Source: Lucinisca nassula (Eukaryota; Mollusca; Bivalvia; Lucinida; Lucinidae). From it: a DNA stretch of 64,000 nt. Made by a program: the position numbers and the translations under genes. The stretch lies in contig OY757020.1 in NCBI GenBank assembly GCA_963580285.1, positions 101,249,497-101,313,496 of the forward strand. Reading direction: 5' to 3'. Shown here in pieces: positions 1 through 9,400 of the stretch (the first letter of the stretch is position 1; every line of letters starts with the position of its first letter). Under the pieces are notes generated by a model, which saw nothing but the letters and a program-made list of their open reading frames with translations, was not told the DNA's origin and searched no databases.

Positions 1-47
1 TTAACACGTGCGAATGGGTATGACTAAGTATGCAGGTGTGAGAGTAC

Positions 48-54
48 TATATAA
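48..54 (+). promoter_or_regulatory. LTR TATA box
   Basis: TATATAA lies in the LTR, with AATAAA about 230 bases downstream, as expected for a U3/R boundary. The same box is at 22630-22636 in the 3' LTR. It probably drives the genomic RNA of the gypsy element. Confidence 0.6.
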
Positions 55-278
55 GGAGCGAGTGCGAGGGAGCAGGGGAGTTGGATTTCAGATTGATACC
101 AGACTCTGAAATGGTTATACGTGTATTTACAAGATTTGGTTTTTACAACCTTGGACATGGATTCGGCTTTAAGATGATATCTCAGAAACATTAGAACTTC
201 TAGTCAGTATTATATAGACACTGGTAGGATGTGATTTGGTATGAGAGAGACTCCTGTGGCGTATTACAGTATGTTGTC

Positions 279-284
279 AATAAA
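279..284 (+). terminator. LTR polyadenylation signal
   Basis: AATAAA downstream of the TATA box in the LTR; the matching copy at 22861-22866 would be the one used to end the element RNA. Confidence 0.55.
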
Positions 285-389
285 CTAAATATTGTATCAG
301 AATGTCTTTATTCGTTCCTACCAACCCAGAAAACACAACGCGAAGGATAGACTAAGAAACAGTAATTACGTAACATGCGTAAACCTTTT

Positions 390-408
390 TGGTGCCAAGT
401 GACCAGGA
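390..408 (+). promoter_or_regulatory. Putative tRNA primer-binding site
   Basis: TGGTGCCAAGTGACCAGGA starts 15 bases after the LTR end. It begins TGG, as sites complementary to a tRNA 3' CCA end do. I cannot assign the tRNA without a tRNA set for the species. Confidence 0.5.
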
Positions 409-498
409 TATGGACTTAACTCAATGAACATAAAATAGTGACATTTTTGGCTGTGAAAATAATTGGATACCCTGTGGAATATATAACATTTGGATTTA

Positions 499-506
499 AG
501 GTAAGC
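499..506 (+). promoter_or_regulatory. Candidate splice donor in gag leader
   Basis: AG|GTAAGC is a near-perfect 5' splice site between the primer-binding site and the gag start at 539. Paired with the acceptor at 12777-12778 it would remove gag and pol and produce an env mRNA, as in Drosophila gypsy. Inference from sequence only. Confidence 0.5.
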
Positions 507-538
507 CTAGTTTGTTTTCTAAATTTCATTTTACCATA

Positions 539-1462
539 ATGGCAGACGCAGACGCAAACATTGGACATGTATTTCAAAATCTGGCACAGGAGATGGGTAA
601 AGTCTCCACGGCTTTGGGGGCCCAGGGTATAAGTCAAATAATAGCACCATTTGATGGGGAAGCACGAAAATTTAAGGATTGGGTTAAATCTATAGAAAAG
701 TATGCACTTTTGACGGACCTGGATGATGCGACAGTTAAACGTGTTGCATTCCAATCAAGTAGGGGGCCAGTAAGTGATTTTATTCGTAGATATCAGGCAA
801 CACATCCAGCTGTCAACTGGAATGTATTTAAAGGGGAATTAGCGAACAGATTTTCTGAAGTAGTGGATGAGCAGCATGCATTTATGCTTCTCAGAAAGGT
901 ACACCAAAAACATGGGGAAACAGTACAAGTTTATGCCGAAAGGCTAATTACATTATCAGAAGAGGCATTTCCTCTACAACAAGGGCCTGTCATACAAAGA
1001 CAGTTGATTGACATTTTTGTCGATGGGTTACTTGAAGATCATCTAAAAATGAAAATTTTAAGGGAAAACCCTAATAATTTAGAGGCAGCAATTACATCTG
1101 CTACGAACGAACAAAACATTCGTAGGAGATTCAATTTAAGAACTAGACATCCTCAGATACCTGATGAGGAAGAAATGGAAGTAGACCATTATCGGCCTGC
1201 TCCACGCTGTTTTAGGTGTAAGAGAACCGGGCATAGGGCAAAGGACTGCAAGGCAAAAGTGACTGTTAATTCATTGGAGGGAACAGATAAAAATCAGGGA
1301 TATTACGGGCAGGACCGGCTTTGCTGGTATTGCAATAAAAAGGGACATTTTAAAAGGGACTGTCGTAAAAGGCAAAATGATCTTAAAAACCTAAATCAAG
1401 GAAGACAATGGGGACAGAAAAACTCAAATACTAATAATAGTAATGCTAATCAGGAAAACTAG
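539..1462 (+). CDS. gag: Gypsy Gag polyprotein with two zinc knuckles
   Basis: Gag of the gypsy element, forming the particle shell and binding RNA. I choose the ATG at 539, which opens with Met-Ala-Asp-Ala-Asp; the reading frame stays open a little upstream without a better start. The middle resembles the Retrotrans_gag region (Arg-Phe-Ser-Glu to the Tyr-Ala-Glu-Arg-Leu segment). Two CX2CX4HX4C knuckles follow, at about residues 224-237 and 262-275, in a basic, Asn-rich C-terminus. At about 307 residues it has the usual Ty3/gypsy size and looks intact. The pol frame overlaps its end at 1450-1462, shifted by one base, so Pol is likely made by -1 frameshifting. Confidence 0.85.
   Translation: MADADANIGHVFQNLAQEMGKVSTALGAQGISQIIAPFDGEARKFKDWVKSIEKYALLTDLDDATVKRVAFQSSRGPVSDFIRRYQATHPAVNWNVFKGELANRFSEVVDEQHAFMLLRKVHQKHGETVQVYAERLITLSEEAFPLQQGPVIQRQLIDIFVDGLLEDHLKMKILRENPNNLEAAITSATNEQNIRRRFNLRTRHPQIPDEEEMEVDHYRPAPRCFRCKRTGHRAKDCKAKVTVNSLEGTDKNQGYYGQDRLCWYCNKKGHFKRDCRKRQNDLKNLNQGRQWGQKNSNTNNSNANQEN
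1450..1462 (+). promoter_or_regulatory. gag-pol overlap, candidate -1 frameshift site
   Basis: The gag stop is at 1460-1462. The protease frame is open from 1450, just after its own stop at 1447-1449. Gag phase to pol phase is a -1 change. The overlap includes GGAAAAC, a weak relative of the XXXYYYZ slippery heptamer, followed by a short GC-rich stretch (GCCGCCGG at 1483-1490). Suggestive, not decisive. Confidence 0.4.
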
Positions 1463-2139
1463 GGCACTCCTTTCGTAATGAAGCCGCCGGAAGGAGTGAT
1501 AGGTTTAAAAAGAAAAAGGACATTCCAAATTACACTATAGCATTGACAGGTAGTCCAAATTCTTGTTTAATTCAGATAGGGAAAAATAAATATAGGTCAT
1601 TGGTAGACTCAGGAGCCGAGGTGTCTCTGATACATAGACGTGTATATAATGCACTTAAAAAGAAACCACCATTAATCCGTAAGACAGCTAATCTACAGTC
1701 AGTTAATGGCGGACGATTGAAAATTGACGGGTGTGTTATTATCAACCTTAAAATAGGAAATGTAGAAATAAAACATGAATTCTTTGTTTCGCCTTCTATA
1801 AACAGAAATCTTATCTTGGGTAGAGATTGGCTTGTACAAAATGGTGTTAGGCTTTATTTTGATTTAGGCTTCCTGAGAATAGGAGAAACTTCTGTACCTT
1901 TGGAGGAAGACATTCATATTTCTTGTCTAGTAAGGTCAAGGTCAAAAGTTTTACTTAGACCACAGACGGCTACTGTCTGTTTGGGAAAGGTCAAAAATAC
2001 GGCTGAATTTCCTAGATCTAATTTATATTCAGTTTCGGCCATTGATACAAAATTTACAGCTTCAGAACCAGGGCTTATGGTTTCAAACTCATTGGCTAAA
2101 TTAGGTAAGGGTGTGTCATTGCAAAAATTGAGGCAATAG
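1450..2139 (+). pseudogene. pol: Gypsy pol, retropepsin-like protease part
   Basis: N-terminal part of pol. The aspartic protease active site is visible as Val-Asp-Ser-Gly-Ala-Glu at about 1600-1620, followed by the Leu-Ile-Leu-Gly-Arg-Asp-Trp segment near 1810-1830 that retropepsins carry (hydrophobic-hydrophobic-Gly). The frame is open from 1450, inside the end of gag, and closes at 2139. The RT frame begins by about 2121, so a one-base change in the A run near 2115-2120 breaks continuity. I call it a broken gene because several further frame changes follow, although the protease segment itself is complete. Confidence 0.8.
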
Positions 2140-2870
2140 ACATTGATAGTGTGCGAGACGTAGATCGTCTGACAAATCAGAACACATTTGAAACTTGTGA
2201 TTGGACGTCTGACGTAGACGTGCCCGCCGAACACAGACATGACATTGTGCAATTTCTCAAAAACAACTTTGATTTATTTGCTTTAAAAGACTCTGAGTTA
2301 GGACACACAGATACTATAAAAATGAAAATAGATACACAGGATCACCCACCCATTAAATTAAAGCCTTACAGGACACCCTTAAAAGACAGGGAAGTTGTTG
2401 ATCAGGCTGTTGATGAAATGCTTGAAGCAAATGTAATCCGAAGGTCAAAATCACCTTGGAGTTTTCCCGTTGTTATCGTCGATAAGAAAGACGGGTCAAA
2501 ACGATTCTGTGTAGACTTCAGAAAACTTAATCAAATTACTAAACCTAATTCTTACCCTCTTCCTTTGATTGATGATATTTTGGCAAATTTAGGAAAAGCA
2601 AAATACTTTACATCTTTAGATTTAAAGTCTGGTTATTGGCAGGTTCTTATGGATGAAAAGGACAAGGAAAAGACGGCATTCACTTGTCATAGAGGTCTCT
2701 TTGAGTTCAATGTTATGCCATTTGGACTTATGTCAGCACCGGCCGTGTTCCAAGAAATGATGTCTATCGTATTGCAAGGTTTGAGTGATTTTTCAACGGC
2801 ATACCTTGATGACATTTTGATATACAGTGAAACTAGAAGAACACCTTTTTCACCTTCAGACAGTCTTTAA
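2121..2870 (+). pseudogene. pol: Gypsy pol, reverse transcriptase N-terminal part
   Basis: Reverse transcriptase fingers and palm. A linker is followed by Leu-Lys-Pro-Tyr-Arg, the Ser-Pro-Trp-Ser-Phe-Pro motif, Val-Asp-Phe-Arg-Lys-Leu-Asn, Phe-Thr-Ser-Leu-Asp-Leu-Lys-Ser-Gly-Tyr, the Phe-Asn-Val-Met-Pro-Phe-Gly-Leu segment, and the catalytic Tyr-Leu-Asp-Asp at about 2803-2814. All are typical of Ty3/gypsy RT. The frame is lost near 2840, directly after the catalytic motif, and continues in the next reading frame. The catalytic residues are present but this copy cannot make a continuous protein. Confidence 0.85.
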
Positions 2871-3789
2871 TAGGCTAAGGGAACATGGCCTTAAATTAAA
2901 ACTTAAGAAATGCTCATTCTTGCGAGCAGAAACAAATTACCTTGGGTTTATTATCAATGGTAAGGGAATCTGTCCTGATCCACAGAAGGTAGAGGCAATT
3001 AAATCTTTGCCAGCACCAACTTGTGTGCGAGAAGTTCGATCCTTCATAGGGATGTGTTCTTATTACAGAAGGTTTGTTCCGAACTTTTCGGAAATAGCAG
3101 AACCAGTTGTGGCATTGACGAGAAAACATGCACGATTTCGCTGCACGGACGAATGTCAGTCTGCCTTTGACTATCTTAAACAGAGTCTGACAGTCGTTCC
3201 ATTACTAGCATATCCAGACCCGAATGAACCATATGTTCTGTATACAGATGCCAGCAATTCTTGTATAGGGGCGTGTCTGACACAAAAGTGTGACGAAATT
3301 GACAATGTGTTCCATAATGTGAAAAATGAGAAACCCATCTACTACCTTTCCCACAAATTAAGTAGAACTCAATGCAAGTGGTCCACCATAGAAAAAGAAG
3401 CTTTTGCAATTCACTATGCATTGCAGAAACTTGACTACTATCTGCATAATGCAAGATTTGTGATAAAAACTGACCATAAACCTCTGAAATACTTGTTAGA
3501 GTCCCCGATTCAAAACAAGAAAATTAGCTTATGGGCTCTTGGCATGTCTGGCTATAACTGCTCATTAGAATACATACCAGGTACAGAAAATACCTGTGCT
3601 GACCTACTTTCTAGGAAACCAGACATAAATCATGTCCAATCAGATGAACCCTTTGTCTTAGACATTAATGACAATACCTTTGAGGTAGGGGCTATCAATT
3701 CAAATGAGATGGAGCCCAAACAATTTGCAAATTGTAAGGTAGCAGAGCAAGGTGCACCGGAAGTCCCAAATACAGAGTTGTCCGTCTAA
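2827..3789 (+). pseudogene. pol: Gypsy pol, RT thumb and RNase H part
   Basis: Continues RT after the frame change near 2840. It contains the Tyr-Leu-Gly-Phe-Ile segment, the Arg-Ser-Phe-Ile-Gly-Met connection and then RNase H: Leu-Tyr-Thr-Asp-Ala-Ser near 3240 (first Asp), Glu-Lys-Glu-Ala-Phe-Ala near 3400 (Glu) and Lys-Thr-Asp-His-Lys-Pro-Leu near 3470 (Asp). It degrades the RNA strand during DNA synthesis. The spacer before integrase ends at a stop at 3787-3789, and integrase resumes in another phase. Confidence 0.85.
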
Positions 3790-3791
3790 AT

Positions 3792-4382
3792 ATGGTTCGT
3801 GAACAGGCAAAAGACAGTGAAATTTTAGATCTCAAGACTATTTTGAAGCATGTGGGACCTTCTCAAGCAGTAAGGCGGCGATACGTCATCGACAATGATG
3901 TGCTTTACTACTTGTCGGATCCAAATGACAACCCCACGTTACGACTGTTTGTGCCGCAACACTTACGACAGTGTGTCGTGAAGCAATATCATGATGACAA
4001 TGGTCACATGGGAGTGCAAAAGACGTATGACTCTATCAGGCAGAAGTATTTCTGGCCTAACTTATTTCAAGAGCTGAACGAGTATGTTTCTTCTTGTGTT
4101 TTATGCCAGACAAGATCCGCACAAAGGACAAAACCTTTGCTGCAAATGCCTGACTTACCACCTTACCCTATGGCTAAGTTAAGCTTAGACTTATCTGGGC
4201 CATATCCCAAAACGTTGTCAGGGAACAAATACATAATTGCCTTCGTTGACTGGTACAGTGGATGGCCGGAAGCCTTCGCAGTGCCAGATAAAACAGCCGA
4301 TACTGTGGCGCACTTGATTATCAATGAGATTTTCCCGCGCTTTGGCTGTCCGTTAGAAATTGTGACGGAGGTGAAAACGTAA
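3792..4382 (+). pseudogene. pol: Gypsy pol, integrase N-terminal part
   Basis: Integrase zinc-binding domain (His-X3-His, visible in the Asp-Asn-Gly-His-Met-Gly region, then Cys-Val-Leu-Cys) followed by the start of the DDE core with Leu-Asp-Leu-Ser-Gly-Pro near 4185-4205 giving the first Asp. The core runs to the Pro-Leu-Glu-Ile-Val-Thr segment near 4350-4368. There the sequence departs from the family: the segment that should hold the second catalytic Asp is missing, and the frame closes at 4382. A small deletion is the simplest explanation, and it would make the integrase inactive. Confidence 0.8.
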
Positions 4383-4387
4383 ATCGT

Positions 4388-5130
4388 GTGGTTAAAGAAA
4401 CCCTACAAAGCCTCAATATACATCATGTAACCACTTCGGTCTGTAACCCGAAGGCTAATAGCAAAGTTGAAAGATTTCACAGGACACTGCACGATATATT
4501 AGCAAAACGGTTACAGGGTAATCAGTCCACCTGGGATTTACATTTGAACCAGGTACTGGCCAGTGTTCGCTTTAATATAAGTGAAGCCACTGAATACTCG
4601 CCATACTATTTATTGTATGGTAGAGATGTTGTCTTACCCATTGATAACCTGTTGAGGCCTAGACGGAAATACCAAGGGGAGGATATGCATCAAATATCTC
4701 TCCAGGAACAGCATAAAGCTTTTATGTTTGTTCATGGTCGTTTACGAAAGCAACAGCGTAAACAAGAAAAACACGGTAACAAAAACCGGAAGGATATTTC
4801 GTATAAAGTAGGGGATCCTGTCTTCTGGCAGAAATACAAACGTGAAGGTAAAATGGACAGAAATTTCATTCCATTTTACAGAGTCATAGAACAGAAATCA
4901 CCAGTGACTTATATTATCAAAAATCAATTAGACGGTACCACAGAAAAGGTGCATGCAGACCATTTGAAGCTGGCTAAGGTAGACCAGTGGGAAATCCCCA
5001 AAACAGCTGCTGGTCAGCCTCGTCGGCGAGCTGCATATGTCGCGCCTCCACCGTCTGATTCTGATGACAGTTCGTCAGAGTCGTCTGACTCAGAACCAGA
5101 AAAACCTCGAAACAAGCTGATTAAGCTTGA
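4388..5130 (+). pseudogene. pol: Gypsy pol, integrase C-terminal part (split by LINE insertion)
   Basis: Resumes the DDE core in a new phase. Asn-Pro-Lys-Ala-Asn-Ser-Lys-Val-Glu-Arg near 4450-4475 gives the third catalytic residue (Glu). It is followed by a basic stretch and a GPY/F-like C-terminal domain (Tyr-Lys-Val-Gly-Asp-Pro-Val-Phe through His-Ala-Asp-His-Leu-Lys). A Ser/Asp/Glu-rich tail follows until the LINE insertion at 5131. The open frame runs on to 5203 only because it reads into the LINE 3' end, which adds four Asp codons from its (ATC)n tail. The gene's own tail resumes at 12173. Confidence 0.8.
5118..5130 (+). repeat. 13-bp target-site duplication, left copy (composite B/A)
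   Basis: TGATTAAGCTTGA here and at 12160-12172. It encloses the whole 7-kb composite LINE insertion, and no second duplication lies between copies A and B. Confidence 0.9.
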
Positions 5131-6347
5131 TGATGATGATTTCGTGTTTAACGACGCGTCAACCCTCTTTGTGGGTCATAAGCGTCAAACGGTTAATGGT
5201 TAAACGGCATGAATAATTATGATGATATTAAAAGTAAAAAGTCAGAATGATAATGTATAAAAATCTAAAACAGTTAAATCTTATGAAAAAGTCCAATTTC
5301 TTTTAAGAATAAAATAATATTATCAACAGGTACATCTCGAAACAGTTGTTGCAAAGTGTCAGCTTTGAAATATAAAATACGTGAGTGTGAAAAGTCAACA
5401 CAGTCAATTAAGATATGTTTCACAGTGAATGGCTGATCACAACCTACACAAGAAGGCTGATCATCACCATTAAAAATATAAGAATGAGTAACTCTAGTAT
5501 GGCCGATGCGCAGTCGTGTTAATACTACGTCCTCTTTTCTGGAAAACTGTGGAGGAGAGCATTTTGTACTAACGACAGGTTTAATGGCATGGAGTTTGTT
5601 ATTTATTGCACGTTCCCATTCGCCTTGCCATTCCGACAAGATGTATCTGTTGATAAATGGTTTAAAATTGTTAAAAGGAATTTTAAAAACAGATGGATCA
5701 AGATTGAGCGATTCCTTTGCTTTCTTGTCAGCATATTCATTGCCGACAATGCCAATATGGCTCGGAAGCCAACAAAACAAGATTTGGTGTGTTTTAGAAA
5801 TTTCATGATGTTTTTCGATCAATTTTTGAATTTGAGGATTTTTAGATGATGAATGGTCTAAAGCCTTAAGCACAGAAAGTGAATCCGAAAATATAATTGC
5901 TTTTTGAATTGTTGAAGAACTGATAAAATCTAAAGCTAGGTCTATTGCTTTGGCTTCAGCTGTAAAAATAGATGAACCATCTGGAAGGCGCATGGTTTTG
6001 TGCGTATCTTTAGAAACATACGCACAGCCAACTTTATCTCCTTCTTTGGAACCATCAGTATAGACTTGCTGGTAATCATTGTAACGTGACTGCAGTACCT
6101 GAAAGTTTTGTTTGAGAAGTATTGGATTTGATTCGGATTTTTTTCCATCATGTAAGTCGAACAGAATAGAAGGTTGTTTAATACACCAAGATGGAACTTC
6201 GGCGGTTTCATGTTTTTGAATATTTTTAAGGTCGATACCTGAATTTTCCAGCAGTGGTAAAATACGTAATCCAAAAGGTTTGATTGCTGTGGGTTTTGTT
6301 TCATACTTATCTACAAATTGAGGTCGAAATGAAATTTTGGATGCCGG
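5131..6347 (-). mobile_element. I-like LINE copy A, 5'-truncated, 3' member of composite
   Basis: Minus-strand copy beginning (as read on plus) with the TGATGATGATG tail and running through the 3' UTR into ORF2. It is cut within ORF2 at GGATGCCGG (6347), where the tail of copy B starts. It differs from copy B at roughly ten sites in 1.2 kb, for example near 5391, 5618 and 6173. It therefore came from a different RNA or has since diverged. It has no duplication of its own on the copy-B side. Confidence 0.9.
5274..6346 (-). pseudogene. Copy A ORF2 fragment (linker and RNase H)
   Basis: C-terminal third of the LINE ORF2: the Tyr-Thr-Asp-Gly-Ser RNase H motif, Ala-Glu-Ala-Lys-Ala, Phe-Ser-Asp-Ser-Leu-Ser and Asn-Glu-Tyr-Ala-Asp-Lys, then the terminal CX2CX8HX4C-type zinc motif. 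No endonuclease or RT remains because of 5' truncation. It ends in Leu-Phe-His-Lys-Ile where copy B has Leu-Phe-Leu-Lys-Ile. Confidence 0.85.
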
Positions 6348-6496
6348 TGATGATGATGATGATTTCGTGTTTAACGACGCGTCAACCCTCTTTGTGGGTC
6401 ATAAGCGTCAAACGGTTGATGGTTAAACGGCATGAATAATTATTATGATATTAAAAGTAAAAAGTCAAAATGATAATGTATAAAAATCTGAAACAG

Positions 6497-9400
6497 TTAA
6501 ATCTTAAGAAAAAGTCCAATTTCTTTTAAGAATAAAATAATATTATCAACAGGTACATCTCGAAACAGTTGTTGCAAAGTGTCAGCTTTGAAATATAAAA
6601 TACGTGAGGGTGAAAAGTCAACACAGTCAATTAAGATATGTTTCACAGTGAATGGCTGATCACAACCTACACAAGAAGGCTGATCATCACCATTAAAAAT
6701 ATAAGAATGAGTAACTCTAGTATGGCCGATGCGCAGTCGTGTTAATACTACGTCCTCTTTTCTGGAAAACTGTGGAGGAGAGCATTTTGTACTAACGACA
6801 GGTTTAATGGCATGGAGTTTGTTATTTATTGCACGGTCCCATTCGCCTTGCCATTCCGACAAGATGTATCTGTTGATAAATGGTTTAAAATTGTTAAAAG
6901 GAATTTTAAAAACAGATGGATCAAGATTGAGCGATTCCTTTGCTTTCTTGTCAGCATATTCATTGCCGACAATGCCAATATGGCTCGGAAGCCAACAAAA
7001 CAAGATTTGGTGTGTTTTAGAAATTTCATGATGTTTTTCGATCAATTTTTGAATTTGAGGATTTTTAGATGATGAATGGTCTAAAGCCTTAAGCACAGAA
7101 AGTGAATCCGAAAATATAATTGCTTTTTGAATTGTTGAAGAACTGATAAAATCTAAAGCTAGGTCTATTGCTTTGGCTTCAGCTGTAAAAATAGATGAAC
7201 CATCTGGAAGGCGCATGGTTTTGTGCGTATCTTTAGAAACATACGCACAGCCAACTTTATCTCCTTCTTTGGAACCATCAGTATAGACTTGCTGGTAATC
7301 ATTGTAACGTGACTGCAGTACCTGAAAGTTTTGTTTGAGAAGTATTGGATTTGATTCGGATTTTTTTCCATCATTTAAGTCGAACAGAATAGAAGGTTGT
7401 TTAATACACCAAGATGGAACTTCGGCGGTTTCATGTCTTTGAATATTTTTAAGGTCGATACCTGAATTTTCCAGCAGTGGTAAAATACGTAATCCAAAAG
7501 GTTTGATTGCTGTGGGTTTTGTTTCATACTTATCTACAAATTGAGGTGGAAATGAAATTTTGGATGCCGGGTTAGATGGATTTGCAGCAAGTCTGATAGC
7601 ATACTGAAGAGAAAGTTTCTCTCTGCGCGAGGTTAAAGATGGTTCACCTGCTTCTACATAAAGGCTTAATACGGGAGAAGTACGGAAGGCTCCCATGGCC
7701 AGACGAAGGCCTTGGTGATGGATAGTATCCAAGGATTTTAAATAGGACTTTCTGGCAGAACCATAAACAACAGACCCATAATCTAATTTAGATCTTATTA
7801 AAGACCGGTAAAGATGTAATAAAGTATACCGATCTGCTCCCCAACTTGTATGAGCTAAAACTTTCAAAAGATTCAAAGCTTTTAAGCATTTCGCTTTAAG
7901 ATATTTAATATGTGGAATAAAAGATAACTTTTGATCAAATATGACCCCAAGAAATTTGGCTTCTTCAACAACAGGAATTTGTGATCCGTATAAAAACAGG
8001 GAAGGATGTTCGTGTTTCTTCCGTAGTTTACAAAAATGAACACACTGCGTTTTCGACTTGGAGAACTTGAAACCATTTTTATCAGTCCATTCTTCTATTC
8101 TTTTTAAATTTTGTTGTAACTTTCGTTCAATTGTTTTCATATTTTTTGAACGGTAACATATACAAAAATCATCAACATACAATGAACAATCAGTTTTGTC
8201 GTCCAAACATTGTACAATATTGTTTATTTTGATGTTAAATAGCGTAGTTGAAAGAATACTACCCTGTGGGACACCCTGTTCTTGATCATAGAAATCTGAC
8301 AGGGTAGACCCCACACGCACCTGAAACATGCGCTCCCCTAAAAAGCTTTCAATAAAACTGGGAAGTTTTCCTCTTAAGCCAATGTTATGTAGATCTTTCA
8401 ATATTCCATAACGCCATGTTGTATCATATGCTTTCTCCAAGTCGAAAAAGACAGCCACTACGTGTTCTTTGTTAATAAAAGCATCTCGTATAAATGTTTC
8501 TAGTCTTATTAAATTGTCATTGGTACTACGTTCCGAACGAAAACCCGATTGATATTCTGAAATGAGGTTGTTGGACTCTAAGTACCAGACTAATCTCTTG
8601 TTTATCATTCTCTCCAATGTTTTACACAAACAACTTGTCAAAGCTATCGGACGATAATTTGTAGGTTCTGCATGATCTTTCCCTGGTTTCGGAATTGGTA
8701 CAACTGTAGCTACACGCCAACTCTCAGGACAGACCCCCGTTTCCCAAATATTATTAAAGATATCTAAAAGTGTTGTAAGAGAACTTTTTGGCAGATGCTT
8801 AAGCATCTGATAATGAATTTCATCGGGGCCGGTTGCCGTATCATGTGATTTTTCAATGGCTTCAACGAGTTCGGATAAGTTAAATGGTGTGTTGTATTCT
8901 TCGTGATTAAGGGATTTGAAGTTAAGTTTTCTTTTCTCCTGGTCCTTTTTGAAATTTCTAAAAGTGTCAGAATAATTACGCGATGATGAATTTCTCAAAA
9001 ATGTGTGACCAAGAGTATCTGAAATATCTTTTTTTGTTGAAGCTATTGTGTCAAATTCAGTATTTAAATGTGTAAAACTAGAAGACTTTGTTTTTCCTGA
9101 AATTTTTCGTACCATATCCCAAACCTTTTTAATGGGGGTTTTATAGTTCAATTTGGAGACATATTCTCTCCATGACTTTCGTTTGGAAGCTCGGATTGTT
9201 CGCCGAGCTTTAGCTCTAAAAACTTTTACGTCGTTGAGCTTTTCTGAAGTGGGATTTTTGCAGAACTTATTTAGAGCCTGTTTACGCTTTTTAATAGCTT
9301 CTTTACAGTCATTATTAAACCAAGGCTTGCTTTTCTTAGTATTTGTGGAGGTCTTTGGAATGCATTGTTCTGATATGTTAATAAGTGTATCTGTGAAATC

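Larger units (their letters stand above)
1..375 (+). mobile_element. Ty3/gypsy element, 3' part of the 5' LTR (cut by window start)
   Basis: This stretch matches 22583-22957 over 375 bases with only two differences that I can see (near 118 and 137), so the two are the ends of one LTR retrotransposon. It ends in TAACA, just before the primer-binding region. It holds a TATA box at 48-54 and AATAAA at 279-284, so the promoter, the R region and U5 are present. Only about 47 bases precede the TATA box, too little for a full U3. With the 3' LTR apparently starting at 20898, the LTR is probably about 2.06 kb and the window starts about 1.69 kb inside it. The near identity of the copies suggests a recent insertion or gene conversion. 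Confidence 0.9.

Noticed and set aside
5131..5203. Asp-rich C-terminus of pol (four Asp in a row)
   Set aside because: Read-through into the (ATC)n tail of LINE copy A. The true pol tail resumes at 12173.
5506..5849. Plus-strand ORFs of 86-100 aa, repeated at 6729-7072, 13269-13612, 25949-26292 and (reversed) 55148-55491
   Set aside because: They lie antisense to the RNase H part of LINE ORF2 and recur only because the LINE copies recur. Their apparent conservation is that of the ORF2 strand.
5131..6347. Copy A as a separate older insertion later hit by copy B
   Set aside because: B would then have copy-A sequence on both sides and its own duplication. Instead gypsy sequence with the A-side duplication follows B directly.
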